Below are positions 1 through 8,709 of a stretch of DNA of 64,000 bases, piece by piece. The notes below the pieces were generated by a model, which saw nothing but the letters and a program-made list of their open reading frames with translations, searched no databases and was not told the DNA's origin. Origin of the DNA: Haliea sp040221975 (GTDB taxonomy: Bacteria; Pseudomonadota; Gammaproteobacteria; Pseudomonadales; Halieaceae); contig JAVJWR010000002.1 of assembly GCA_040221975.1 (NCBI GenBank), forward strand, positions 62,001 through 126,000, given 5' to 3'. The number at the start of each line of letters is the position of its first letter. The stretch's first letter is position 1. The position numbers and the translations under genes were made by a program.

Positions 1-743
1 CGTGCTTTTGTGGTGAGGGCGGCTATCTGATCCTGCAGTTGTAGCCGCTTCAATTCATCCTCTTCCTGCAGCCGTACGATCGTGTCCTTATCCCTGCGCT
101 TCAGAATGTCGGCGCTTCGGGCAATCCGCGACTCCAGCATGCGGATCCGGGTTTCCAGCAGGGCGCGCAATTCATCCATGACGCTGGCCAGGGCGCGGCT
201 GTGTGCGGTCGCCGCCAGGGCATTGGCAATCTCCGCGGCCAACTGGGCATCAGTGTGCTGGAAACGGATGGACATGATGGTTTCGGCGAGGACATCGTTC
301 TTGCCCAGCCCGTCGATGTTGATGGACAGCGCGGGGGTGAAGGCGCGGAGAAAATGCTGCACGACCTGTTTCCGGTCCGCTGCCGGCTCGTGGAGTAGAC
401 GCTGGCTGAAGGCGAGGAAGACTTCCCGCTGCGTGTCCAGGGAGCGCGCTTCGAAGACCACCCTGCTGAATGCATCACTCGGAGGCAGTTCCACTTGTCC
501 GGTTTCATTGATGGCAACCAATTGCGATGCTAGCGGCGGGCGCAGACGTGCGGTGGACTCGTACACCGGGCTGGCCAGCATAAGGTAGGCCGCGGCGACT
601 GCCACGGCTACCGCGGTGATCCCAAGCACAATCCACTTGCGCTGCCAGAGGCCGGTGCCAAGTTCGAACAGGTCGATTTCATCATCGGCCCAAGCGGGCG
701 GTGGCAGTTGTGAGGGCGAGGGGTAGTTGCTCGGTTGCGTCAT
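1..743 (-). CDS. wzz: Wzz-type polysaccharide chain-length determinant, C-terminus beyond the window
   Basis: The gene enters from the left edge and starts at the ATG ending at 743. About 247 residues are visible. A short cytoplasmic N-terminus (TQPSNYPSPSQLPPPAWADD) precedes a Wzz-like stretch (EIDLFELGTGLWQRKWIVL) and one inner-membrane helix near residues 35-57. A long periplasmic part follows, becoming charged and helical (RLQEEDELKRLQLQDQIAAL). Proteins of this family set O-antigen or capsule chain length together with the Wzy polymerase. The start overlaps the wecA-like stop in an ATGA, so the two are translationally coupled. The gene is cut by the window, so its C-terminal membrane helix is not seen. 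The family call is by pattern recognition. Confidence 0.8.
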   Translation of the reverse strand, partial: MTQPSNYPSPSQLPPPAWADDEIDLFELGTGLWQRKWIVLGITAVAVAVAAAYLMLASPVYESTARLRPPLASQLVAINETGQVELPPSDAFSRVVFEARSLDTQREVFLAFSQRLLHEPAADRKQVVQHFLRAFTPALSINIDGLGKNDVLAETIMSIRFQHTDAQLAAEIANALAATAHSRALASVMDELRALLETRIRMLESRIARSADILKRRDKDTIVRLQEEDELKRLQLQDQIAALTTKA

Positions 744-1870
744 GCGATATCCGTGGGGCTGATTTCAATGGTGATCTGGTTCACCGCGACTTGTCGCGCC
801 CGCTTGCGTGCGATGTGCCACGCCTGACTCATGACGATACAGTACAGGATAAAGGCACCCACCAGAATGCTGAACTGGTATGATTCCGGAGTCCCCGCCC
901 GGGCCAGCATCAGGCCGAGAAAGGGCGGGGCGACCCCCACGCTGCCAATCAGGAATAGGGCGCGTTTGTCGGACAATCCGAGTTCGCGCAGCAGGTGGTG
1001 GATATGGGTATTGTCCGCCCGGATCGGTGATTTCCCCTTCAGCACCCGGCGCAAGGTCGTGAGCGCCATATCAAACAGTGGCAGACCGAGCAGGTAGGCG
1101 GCGGTTATCGGCTGGATATAGCGCACACCGCCCACCTGGGCCGAGGTCACCGACAGCGTCAGTGCCACCACAATCAAACCGAGCAACTTGGAGCCGGCAT
1201 CCCCCAGGAAAGATTTCGGAATAAAGGGCGCCAGGCCCAGGTTCGATGTCAGGAAGGCCACCAGGGCTGAGCTGATGACAATGGTAATGAGCCCAGGCGA
1301 CAGGCCGGTGAACAGGTGGAAGGCAAACAGCGTGATCAGGACGATAACCCCGAGCAACCCGTCCATGCCGTCCAGCATGTTGTAGGCATTGATCACCACG
1401 AAAATGACCAGAACAGTGAAAGGGTAGCTGAGCCAGCCGCTGAGTCTTACGCTGCCCAGCCCCAGAAAGTCGCCCAGATTGGCCAGACGCAGGTCCAGGG
1501 ACTCGATCAGGAACAGGGCCACCCCGATCTCCGCCAGGGTGCGGGTGAACACGCTCAGGTTAAAGCGGTCGTCGACGATGCCGAGCACTACCAGCATCCC
1601 GCCGGCCGTCATGAACAGGGTGAGGACATCGGTCTGCTCCGCCAGCCCCCCGGGATGGGTCTGGCCCCAGACCATAGAGTTAGAGAGCAAGGCCAGATAG
1701 ATGGCGATGCCGCCTACCAGGGGAACATGGCCTTCATGTTGCTTGCGCTGATTGGGCGCATCCACCAAACCCAGGCGTATCGCGATCGGGCTCAGGGCCC
1801 AGATGAAAAACAGCGTAAGGGTAAAGGCGAGTGTGGCTTGTAGCAGCGTTGGTGACATGTCTAATTGCAA
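740..1870 (-). CDS. wecA: WecA/MraY-family polyprenyl-phosphate N-acetylhexosamine-1-phosphate transferase
   Basis: This is an integral inner-membrane enzyme of the MraY/WecA family. It moves a HexNAc-1-phosphate from a UDP-sugar to undecaprenyl phosphate to start glycan assembly. Family motifs are in order: VDDRF at about 99-103 with the Asp pair, NAYNMLDGMDG at 161-171, GDAGS at 223-227 and the HIHH loop near 289-292. Roughly ten hydrophobic segments are visible. The 376-residue reading begins at a TTG preceded by AGGA six bases upstream. The ATG four codons inside (ending at 1858) has a weaker site and is the alternative. It is coupled to wzz downstream and diverges from rfaH. Sugar specificity cannot be read from sequence. 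Confidence 0.88.
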   Translation of the reverse strand: MQLDMSPTLLQATLAFTLTLFFIWALSPIAIRLGLVDAPNQRKQHEGHVPLVGGIAIYLALLSNSMVWGQTHPGGLAEQTDVLTLFMTAGGMLVVLGIVDDRFNLSVFTRTLAEIGVALFLIESLDLRLANLGDFLGLGSVRLSGWLSYPFTVLVIFVVINAYNMLDGMDGLLGVIVLITLFAFHLFTGLSPGLITIVISSALVAFLTSNLGLAPFIPKSFLGDAGSKLLGLIVVALTLSVTSAQVGGVRYIQPITAAYLLGLPLFDMALTTLRRVLKGKSPIRADNTHIHHLLRELGLSDKRALFLIGSVGVAPPFLGLMLARAGTPESYQFSILVGAFILYCIVMSQAWHIARKRARQVAVNQITIEISPTDIA

Positions 1871-1983
1871 TTCTGATCCTAGCGAGAAGATACAGCCGGG
1901 GTAGTGAAAAGGCCAGCGCAGTATGTTTGTAAGTTCAGGTTGAATAAAGGAAAATTTAGAAGTCTCAGCGGAAATCGGATTTC

Positions 1984-2490
1984 ATGACAGACTCTGGCCG
2001 ACAATGGTATGCCGTGGCGACGCGACCGCGCATGGAGCAAGCTGCCCGCGAGAATCTGGAGCGGCAGGGCTATGAGGTGTGCCTGCCGGAGATTCGGCTG
2101 CGCAAGCGGCGCGGAGGGCGTTGGCAGGCAGTGACTGAGGCGCTGTTTCCCGGGTATCTGTTCGTGGCGCTCGATCTGGAACACGACAATGCCGCGCCGA
2201 TTCGCTCCACTGTCGGGGCCCGGGGCCTGGTTCGCTTCGGGCTGCACAGCCCTGCAATGCCGGTCGGGAGCGTGGAGTTCCTGCGAGGCCAAATTCCTCA
2301 AGGTGCGGAGGCTGAAACGCCGCTACCGTTTACTCCCGGGGACAAGCTTCGAATCACCCGGGGTCCCTTCGCGGGGCTGGACGCGGTGTATCAGATGCAG
2401 CGCGGGGCAGACCGGGTGCAGGTGCTGCTCGCGCTGCTGGGGCGGGAGCACAGTGTTGCGGTTGATGTGAACGATTTGGAGGTGCCCTGA
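1984..2490 (+). CDS. rfaH: RfaH/NusG-family transcription antiterminator
   Basis: The protein is 168 residues, the usual RfaH length. The N-terminal NGN domain (QWYAVATRPRMEQAARENLERQGY, about 7-30) continues through the basic stretch RLRKRRGGRW and the FPGYLFV motif. A KOW-like C-terminal domain (PGDKLRITRGPFAGLDAVYQ) follows. RfaH-type factors are recruited to RNA polymerase at ops elements and let it read through long polysaccharide operons. Its position at the head of a surface-polysaccharide cluster, and an ops-like sequence near 3428 before the main operon, fit that role. It could instead be another NusG paralogue, because RfaH is separated from these mainly by small differences that I cannot align here. 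Confidence 0.85.
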   Translation: MTDSGRQWYAVATRPRMEQAARENLERQGYEVCLPEIRLRKRRGGRWQAVTEALFPGYLFVALDLEHDNAAPIRSTVGARGLVRFGLHSPAMPVGSVEFLRGQIPQGAEAETPLPFTPGDKLRITRGPFAGLDAVYQMQRGADRVQVLLALLGREHSVAVDVNDLEVP

Positions 2491-3239
2491 CATCCCGTTC
2501 CCCGGCAAGCTATCGTCCAATAACTGGCCCCTTTGCTTGCAATCCTGCTCACGCCAAGCGGGATGAAGGCCAAGATGGTGCTGTGGAGGCTTGCAAGCGA
2601 AAAATTGGCGGCCAAGAGTTCAACGCTGTTGCGCGCTCGGGACTCGAGGCCTGCGTCCCGAAGAAACACCCCTGCAAGGTCTCGCAGTCTATTATCGCCA
2701 GCAATCAAGAACGCGCGTTTCAGATAGTCGGTGGCAAGTACGGGATTATTTTCAAGCTGCATTGCCACCATTTCGTAGTGGTCAGCCTGTTCGTTCAGAT
2801 CCTCAAGGTATGCCGAGAAGCTTGTCTCGAAATGTTCGTTGAATTCAATGTACTCCGTGCGGATGAAAGCGCTGGGTATTCTCGCATACCGGGATTTGAC
2901 CAGTAGCGTTTCTTTGCCCATAGCTTGGGCAACGCCTAACTCGTAGAAGATATTTCCCTGTGTCTCGATTGAAATATCCTCATGGCAGATTCCGACGGAC
3001 AAAGGTGCCGATGCGTTTATCTTCCAGATTTTCAGCAGAAAATCCCGCCCAGTCACTCGTGACGCTGCATCAATAACCTTATAGTCGTGGCCTCTGCAAA
3101 CCGCAGTAATGGATGATCTTATTTCTGCCACCCCTGGCGGTATGGGTTTTCCTAACCTTGTCATGAGGAAGCAATGTCGAGGTTGTGCTTTGACAGCGCT
3201 CGTGAGGGCGCCTCCATCATGAGGGCTGTAGACAATCAC
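2391..3239 (-). CDS. TIR/nucleoside deoxyribosyltransferase-like protein with a read-through tail
   Basis: Residues 20-120 look like a TIR/nucleoside 2-deoxyribosyltransferase fold. The N-terminal strand is CFLMTRLG, and NIFYELGVAQAMGKE at 96-110 matches the family pattern N-x-x-YELG-x-A-x-x-x-GK, with E100 as the expected catalytic glutamate. Relatives cleave N-glycosidic bonds (deoxynucleosides or NAD). The GTG start has an AGGA seven bases upstream. A helical region runs to about residue 215. The last 33 residues are antisense to rfaH and compositionally odd (TSTATLCSRPSSASSTCTRS), so the natural stop seems lost or the 3' end rearranged. Substrate and role are unknown; an antiphage or signalling function is possible but unproven. 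Confidence 0.55.
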   Translation of the reverse strand: MIVYSPHDGGALTSAVKAQPRHCFLMTRLGKPIPPGVAEIRSSITAVCRGHDYKVIDAASRVTGRDFLLKIWKINASAPLSVGICHEDISIETQGNIFYELGVAQAMGKETLLVKSRYARIPSAFIRTEYIEFNEHFETSFSAYLEDLNEQADHYEMVAMQLENNPVLATDYLKRAFLIAGDNRLRDLAGVFLRDAGLESRARNSVELLAANFSLASLHSTILAFIPLGVSRIASKGASYWTIACRGTGCQGTSKSFTSTATLCSRPSSASSTCTRSAPRCI

Positions 3240-3427
3240 TTGCGCTTCCTGGCTACCGGAACTCCTTTATAGGGCCCATCAGGTTATTTGTGCGCAACAA
3301 TCAAATGTACCCAACCCTCCGACGCCGGCACACCCCGTGCTTGCACTTCCTCCCAACCTTCGCTAGCCTGTTCAGCTTTTGAACACCCAGTCACCACACC
3401 CCGGGAGCACCCCAAGCGTGCATTCCC

Positions 3428-3439
3428 TGCGGTAGCCTG
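3428..3439 (+). promoter_or_regulatory. ops-like element (RfaH recruitment site)
   Basis: The sequence TGCGGTAGCCTG differs from the ops core GGCGGTAGCGTG at the first and tenth bases and keeps the GCGGTAG block. It lies 36 bases before the first gene of the main polysaccharide cluster and about 0.9 kb downstream of rfaH. A weaker related string (TTCGCTAGCCTG) lies near 3359. The functional assignment is inferred from similarity and position. Confidence 0.5.
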
Positions 3440-3474
3440 CCCAGCCCCCCGATTTTTCACCACGAAACAGCCCT

Positions 3475-3804
3475 ATGTCCGACAACGAACAGCACCTGAA
3501 AGTCCTGCGTCTGCTGCAGGACAATCCCGACATCACCCAACGGCAAATGGCCCAGCAGCTGGGTATCAGTCTGGGTGGGATGAACTATTGCCTCAAGGCC
3601 CTGGTGGAGAAGGGCTGGGTCAAGGTGGACAACTTCAGCCGGAATCCGAACAAGCTGAAGTACAGCTACTTGCTTACCCCGCGTGGGGTGAAGGCCAAGA
3701 CCACCCTCACCGCCCGGTTCCTAAAGCGCAAGCTGGTGGAGTATGAGGCGCTGAGGACAGAAATCGAGACGTTGCGTACGGAAGTCCGCAAGACCGGCAA
3801 CTAA
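3475..3804 (+). CDS. MarR-type EPS-associated transcriptional regulator
   Basis: This is a 109-residue winged-helix protein. The helix-turn-helix region (DITQRQMAQQLGISLGGMNY, about 20-39) is followed by a wing (KVDNFSRNPNKLKYSYLLTP) and a C-terminal helix likely to form a coiled coil (EYEALRTEIETLRTEVRKTG). This layout matches the small MarR-like regulators found at the head of exopolysaccharide clusters. It is the first gene of the rightward operon and lies just after the ops-like site. It probably senses or autoregulates cluster expression, but no ligand pocket can be read from the sequence. The start ATG has no strong Shine-Dalgarno. Confidence 0.8.
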   Translation: MSDNEQHLKVLRLLQDNPDITQRQMAQQLGISLGGMNYCLKALVEKGWVKVDNFSRNPNKLKYSYLLTPRGVKAKTTLTARFLKRKLVEYEALRTEIETLRTEVRKTGN

Positions 3805-3868
3805 CCCCCCCCCTGAAATCACGCAAAGCACCCATGAATACAGCAACCAACAAGGCAAGCAACTTCCA

Positions 3869-5121
3869 ATGACACTCGCCATCATAGGCCTCGGCTACGT
3901 CGGCCTGCCCTTGGCCGTGGAATTCGGCATGCAGCGCCCGGTCGTCGGCTTTGACATCAACGCCCAACGCATCGCTCAGGTGCAGGCAGGCCACGACGCC
4001 ACCCGCGAAGTCATCAACGACGAACTCGCCCAGGCCGCGGGCTTAAGCCTTACCGCCAACCCCGAAGACCTGCGCCAGGCCACCATCTACATCGTCACCG
4101 TGCCTTCCCCCATCGACGGCCACAAACAGCCCGACCTGCGCCCTCTGCACGCCGTCAGCGAGATCATCGGCAAGGCGCTGAAGCCCGGGGATATAGTGGT
4201 GTACGAATCCACCGTGTACCCCGGTTGTACCGAGGAGGAGAGTGTGCCGGTGCTGCAGCGTGTTTCCAGCCTCACCTTCACCAAGGATTTATACGCCGGC
4301 TACAGCCCAGAGCGCATCAACCCCGGTGACAAAGTGCACCGGGTGCCGAACATCACCAAGGTGACCGCAGGCTACACTCTCGAAGTGGCGGAGACGGTAG
4401 ACCAGCTCTATGCCAGCATCATCAACGCCGGCACCCACGAGGCGAGCAGCATCCGCGTGGCCGAAGCAGCCAAGGTGATCGAAAACACCCAGCGGGATCT
4501 GAATATTGCCCTGGTTAATGAGCTGGCGATGATCTTCAGCCGCATGGGCATCGATACCGAGAAAGTCCTGCAGGCGGCGGGCACCAAGTGGAAGTTCCTG
4601 CCCTTCCGACCCGGGCTGGTGAAGGGCACTGTATCGGCCTTGACCCCTACTATCTGACTCACAAGGCCCAGGCGATTGGTTACGACCCCGAGGTGATCCT
4701 GGCCGGCTGTCGTATCAACGATGGCATGGGCAGCTTCTTCGCCAGCGAGCTTATCAAGGTCATGCTGCACCGGGAGTTGCTGATCAAAGGCGCACGGGTG
4801 CTGGTACTGGGCCTGACCTTCAAGGAAAACTGTCCCGACCTGCGCAACACCCGGGTGGTGGGTGTGATCAAGGAACTGCGGGAATACAACGTGCAGGTGG
4901 ACGTGCATGACCCCTGGGCCAGCCCGCAGGTAGCAGAAGCAGAAGAACGGCATCAGCCTTACTGCAGCACCGGAAGCGGGCACTTACGATGCAGTGGTAA
5001 TTGCTGTTGTCCACGACGAATTCCGTGCCATGGGCGCCGATGGTATGCGCGCTCTGGGCAAAGTGGAACATGTATTGTATGACCTGAAATATGTGTTTCC
5101 ATCAGATCAGACGGATCTGAG
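3869..5121 (+). pseudogene. TviB/WbpA-type UDP-HexNAc 6-dehydrogenase, broken by two frameshifts
   Basis: An intact enzyme of this family oxidises UDP-N-acetylhexosamine to the uronic acid. The N-terminal Rossmann motif GLGYVGLP is at residues 7-14. The middle (STVYPGCTEEE, GYSPERINPGD, KVIENTQRDLNIALVNELA) is well conserved. Near 4620 one base is missing: the frame runs into TVSALTPTI and a stop, while the next frame continues as GHCIGLDPYYLTHKAQ. Near 4945 a second one-base loss shifts the frame again, and the third frame resumes as VVIAVVHDEFRAMGADGMRA. The 11.3-11.8 kb copy shows the expected EAEAKYGI at that point. Two independent breaks argue for a decayed gene, although sequencing error is not excluded. 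Confidence 0.85.
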
Positions 5122-5599
5122 ATTAAGAACGTCACCATCTTCGGCACCGCCTATGTCGGCTTGGTGCAAGCTGCCGTACTGGCGGAAGTCGACACACCAT
5201 GTGCTCCGCATTGAATATGATGTGCACAAGATCGAGCAGCTGCGCAACAGCGTGGATGCCCTGCGCGAGGTGTACGAGCCTTTCAGCCGTAACCACAACA
5301 AGGTTGTCGTCATGGATGTGCGTAGCGACGAGCTGACCAAATACGCTGCCAACTGCATGTTGGCCACTAAAGTCAGTTTCATGAACGAAATTGCCAACCT
5401 CGCCGAGCGAAAGGGGGTAGATATTGAAATGGTGCGCAAGGGCATCGGCTCCGGCCCGCGAAGCGACTACCAGTTCATCTACCCCGGCGTCGGTTACGGC
5501 GGTTCTTGCTTTCCCAAGGATGTGCAGGCTCTGATCCGCACCGCCGAAGGTATCGACTTCGACTCCAGAATCCTCAAGGATGTTCATTTACACCCATAA
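5119..5599 (+). pseudogene. ugd: UDP-glucose 6-dehydrogenase remnant with large internal deletion
   Basis: One frame reads the typical N-terminus IKNVTIFGTAYVGLVQAAVL (5122-5181), the NAD-binding Rossmann start. After a frame change near 5200 the text jumps to the C-terminal half: KVVVMDVRSDELTKYAANCM, SFMNEIANLAERKGVDIE and the catalytic-cysteine region GVGYGGSCFPKDVQALIRTA. About 180 residues in the middle of the normal protein of some 440-450 are missing, and the C-terminal UDP-binding domain is cut at a stop at 5597. The gene cannot encode a working enzyme. An intact ugd would have supplied UDP-glucuronate for the same glycan, so another copy may exist elsewhere. Confidence 0.85.
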
Positions 5600-5670
5600 A
5601 TTACGTCACACGCGCGAGGAAAGATGCCCTTACTTGCGCGAGCTGGGCGGACTAATCGAAAGTAAAGGCA

Positions 5671-6408
5671 TTGACTGAACAGGTTTCGAAACAGGGATTG
5701 CAGGGTCGCATAGCCGGCATGGCGCCACTAAGACTCCGCTATGCCGCTCAGGATCTTGGCGACTGGTTGGCGCGCATCGGGGCGAAAAAGCCAGCTTTCG
5801 TCATCATCGGCACAGGACGCTGCGGCACCAATTTCGTCGCCGACTATCTGACGGCAGCCGGGCACCCCTGTGGTCACGAACGCTTCTACCGCCCCTCCGG
5901 GCCGCTGTATCGCGCGACCCAGACACAGGTCACGCCCGAGGGCGATTCCTCCTGGTTGGCGGTGCCCTACCTGCCTGAAACCGGCATTACCGCCGTGCAC
6001 CAGACCCGCGCTCCGCTGCCCGTCATCAAGTCCTTTCTCAAGCTCGGCTTCTTCCACACCGAGCATTACGCACGACACAAGCGCTTCGTCGATTTCGCCC
6101 GCGCGCATTTCGCGTTTTCCGACGATCCGCTGCGCTCCTCGATGCGCTGGTGGCTGGAGTGGAACGAGAAATGTACCGCCATCACCGGCCATCATTTCCG
6201 GCTAGAGGATTTCCACGACCGTACCGACCAGTTGTCCGACTGGTTGGGCTTAGATGCGCCGCTGCCGAAACTGGACGTGCCCGCCGACACGAACACGAAA
6301 CGCTCTGTCGTGGCGATCTCAGAGGATGAGATTGAGAGTCGCATCCGCAGCTTCCCGGAATATCCCCGGCTGGTCGATTTGGCCGCGCGGCTGGGCTACG
6401 AACTCTGA
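5671..6408 (+). CDS. Sulfotransferase-like protein
   Basis: This is a 245-residue protein with a P-loop-like 5'-phosphosulfate site, FVIIGTGRCGTNFVADYL at about 43-60. It is followed by segments typical of PAPS-dependent sulfotransferases, such as AVHQTRAPLPVIKSFLKLGF, where the Arg/Ser region usually contacts the 3'-phosphate. It would transfer sulfate from PAPS to a sugar hydroxyl in the cytoplasm before export. The given start is a TTG with no strong ribosome site; an ATG at 5719 is the alternative. It begins the intact module between the two tviB 3' copies. Acceptor sugar is unknown. The family call rests on the GTGRCGT motif and context. Confidence 0.7.
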   Translation: MTEQVSKQGLQGRIAGMAPLRLRYAAQDLGDWLARIGAKKPAFVIIGTGRCGTNFVADYLTAAGHPCGHERFYRPSGPLYRATQTQVTPEGDSSWLAVPYLPETGITAVHQTRAPLPVIKSFLKLGFFHTEHYARHKRFVDFARAHFAFSDDPLRSSMRWWLEWNEKCTAITGHHFRLEDFHDRTDQLSDWLGLDAPLPKLDVPADTNTKRSVVAISEDEIESRIRSFPEYPRLVDLAARLGYEL

Positions 6409-6418
6409 GGCGGCAGGC

Positions 6419-7738
6419 ATGGCGCGGGGGCTGAAGATCATTTCGGGTGCAATTGCCTTCCGGCTGTATTTTGCGCTCTTCTCAGTGCTGATCACCATCG
6501 CCCTGTCCCAGTATCTTGGAGTAGAGAACTTTGGCCGTTATGCCTGGCTGACCAGTATCGCCTTTTTACTGTCGGGCCTGGCGCAGGCCGGGGGCAACAG
6601 CCTGGTGGTGCGCGAGACTTCGCGCAGCATGGGGCGGCGGGTGCCGGTGCACGTGCTGTGCCGCACTACGCTGATATCGGGCGGAACGCTGGTGGCGCTG
6701 ACTGCCGTGGCGCTTCTGTTCACCGGGGACCGCATGACGCCCGCCCTGCTGGTGCCACTGGGACTCCTAGCGGTGGGCCACCTGGCGCTGGTGTTGGTCT
6801 CCGCCTCCAACCGCGGCCTCGGACACTTGCAGGCGGGACAGATCCCCGAGCTGGTGCTGCGGCCAACACTGTTTCTGGTCCTGATCGGCGGGGTGGTTCT
6901 GGCGGGGTATGTCTCCGGCCCGGGCGTTGACTCGGCATTCGGCTCCGACACCATGGTCTACCTGCTGGCCGCGGCCTATGCCGGCGCCGGGCTAGTGGCC
7001 ATCGTGCTGTTGGCCCAGGGCCTCGCCGCGCGCTCGGATCTGCCCGACGAGACGCCCGAGACCGACTGGCTGGGCAGCTTCTTTCGCCTCGGGCTGATTG
7101 GCTGGCTGGCGGTGGGCAACGCGCAGCTGCTGGTGATCGTGACGGGGGCGCTGGCTGATTTCTCCCAGGTTGGGCTCTACCGTGTCGCCACGCAGGCGGT
7201 GATGATCATGGGCCTCGGCCTGACCGCGATCGAGACAGTGCAGGCCCCGGGTTACGCCCGCGCCTGGAAGGACGGCGACCTGCGCCGCCTGCATGACCTG
7301 TTGCAACAGAGCTGCCGCATCGGCATCGCCTTCTCGGCGCCGGTCATGGTCCTCTTGCTGCTGCTGGGCCGCCCGATGTTGGGGCTCCTGTTCGGTGACA
7401 GCTTCACCGCGGCCTTCCCGGCACTCTGCTTGCTGGCGGGGGCGCAGCTACTGAACGCGCTGACGGGCAATGTCGGTGTTCTGATGATCGCCGCCAAGCA
7501 GGAGCGCAAGCTGATCCTCGGCAACCTCGCTGCGCTGACGGCGACGCTTCTGGCGGCCTGGCTCTTCATCCCGCAGAATGGCTCGCTGGCCGCTGCCGGG
7601 GCCGGTGCCTTTGGCCTGACACTACGTAACCTCCTGAACCTGTGGTTCTGCTACCGCACGCTGGGGTTGGTCTCGCTGCCCTTCGCCCCCTTCCGATTGC
7701 GTAGCGACGCCCCACCAACAACCCATGAGGTCCCATGA
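6419..7738 (+). CDS. wzx: Wzx-like polysaccharide flippase
   Basis: The ATG at 6419 follows GAGGCGG at a good distance and gives a protein of 439 residues; a longer upstream reading overlaps the sulfotransferase and is not coding. About 12 hydrophobic helices are spread over the whole length, beginning at IISGAIAFRLYFALFSVLIT. The layout and the opening (FRLYFALFSVLITIALSQYLGVENFGRYAW) match the Wzx/MATE-like oligosaccharide flippase family. These proteins move undecaprenyl-linked repeat units from the cytoplasmic to the periplasmic face. The last bases overlap the next start (ATGA). It is the only flippase in the cluster, so it should serve the glycan built here. Confidence 0.85.
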   Translation: MARGLKIISGAIAFRLYFALFSVLITIALSQYLGVENFGRYAWLTSIAFLLSGLAQAGGNSLVVRETSRSMGRRVPVHVLCRTTLISGGTLVALTAVALLFTGDRMTPALLVPLGLLAVGHLALVLVSASNRGLGHLQAGQIPELVLRPTLFLVLIGGVVLAGYVSGPGVDSAFGSDTMVYLLAAAYAGAGLVAIVLLAQGLAARSDLPDETPETDWLGSFFRLGLIGWLAVGNAQLLVIVTGALADFSQVGLYRVATQAVMIMGLGLTAIETVQAPGYARAWKDGDLRRLHDLLQQSCRIGIAFSAPVMVLLLLLGRPMLGLLFGDSFTAAFPALCLLAGAQLLNALTGNVGVLMIAAKQERKLILGNLAALTATLLAAWLFIPQNGSLAAAGAGAFGLTLRNLLNLWFCYRTLGLVSLPFAPFRLRSDAPPTTHEVP

Positions 7739-8625
7739 CCAACAACCCCCCCAACGCCTTTCAAAGACTGCTGTCCGAATACCTCGCCCACAGCCTGTTG
7801 AAGCGTGCGCGCGGCTACCGCAGGACCCATCCGCAGATGGCGATTTTCGCGCATGACTTCATCGGCACGGAAATCAACGTCTACGGCCGCTACGAACACC
7901 GCGAGCTGATGGCCCTGTCCGGGCTGATCGCCGGTCTTGATCGGTCGAAACGGGTGCTGGATGTGGGGGCCAACATCGGCAACCATACACTATATTTTGT
8001 CGGCGAGGGGTTCGAGCATATCCATGCTTTCGAACCCAACCCGCGGACCCTCCGGCTGTTACAGTTCAACACCGAAAGTCACCCGCAGGTAACGGTGCAC
8101 GACTTTGGACTGTCGGAGCAGGACGCCACGCTGGAGGCTGTGATCCCACTGGTAAACGCAGGTGGCGCGAGCCTCGAAGCTGGGCATCAGGAGGCCCATA
8201 GCGCCGACGCGGAACGGATTTCCTTCGATGTGAAGCGGTTTGACGACCTGCCACTGGCACAGGAACCTGTGAGCCTTGTCAAAATTGATGTGGAGGGCCA
8301 TGAGCCCAAGGCCATAGCAGGCATGATGGAGATGCTCTGGCGGGACAGGCCGCTGGTGGTCTTTGAGTGCAACCGCAAGACGGAACGTTTTTCAGCCGTC
8401 CGGCTGGTCGCCATGCTGCAGGAAGCTGGATACAGCAGCTTCGCGGCCATCGAGGCTCCAGCCTCGGCCATTCCGCAAACCCTGCCCTCGCTCCTGCGCC
8501 GCCCCCTACGTCTGCTGGAGCGGCTGGTCTCAACGCGGCAGGCACACTGCAAGATCACGCAGATCTCCGATTTCGAAGAGCGCAACTACCCCATGGTCGT
8601 TGCGTCTCAGAGCATTGGCAATTGA
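7735..8625 (+). CDS. FkbM-family methyltransferase
   Basis: This is a 296-residue SAM-dependent methyltransferase. Motif I is VLDVGANIGNHTLYF at 74-88, the acidic ribose-binding strand is HAFEPNP at 97-103, and the family hallmark VKIDVEGHEPKAIAG lies near 183. FkbM-type enzymes O-methylate sugars and related hydroxyls. The start ATG overlaps the wzx stop in an ATGA, so it is translationally coupled. In this cluster the likely role is methylation of a glycan sugar or its non-reducing end. The acceptor cannot be predicted. Confidence 0.85.
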   Translation: MTNNPPNAFQRLLSEYLAHSLLKRARGYRRTHPQMAIFAHDFIGTEINVYGRYEHRELMALSGLIAGLDRSKRVLDVGANIGNHTLYFVGEGFEHIHAFEPNPRTLRLLQFNTESHPQVTVHDFGLSEQDATLEAVIPLVNAGGASLEAGHQEAHSADAERISFDVKRFDDLPLAQEPVSLVKIDVEGHEPKAIAGMMEMLWRDRPLVVFECNRKTERFSAVRLVAMLQEAGYSSFAAIEAPASAIPQTLPSLLRRPLRLLERLVSTRQAHCKITQISDFEERNYPMVVASQSIGN

Positions 8626-8709
8626 GCACATTCGCGGAACACCAGTCCCAAGCTTTTAGGCTCTCGGGAGCGTTTGCAAGACGATACTGTCGGGCAAGAG
8701 GAAACTAAC

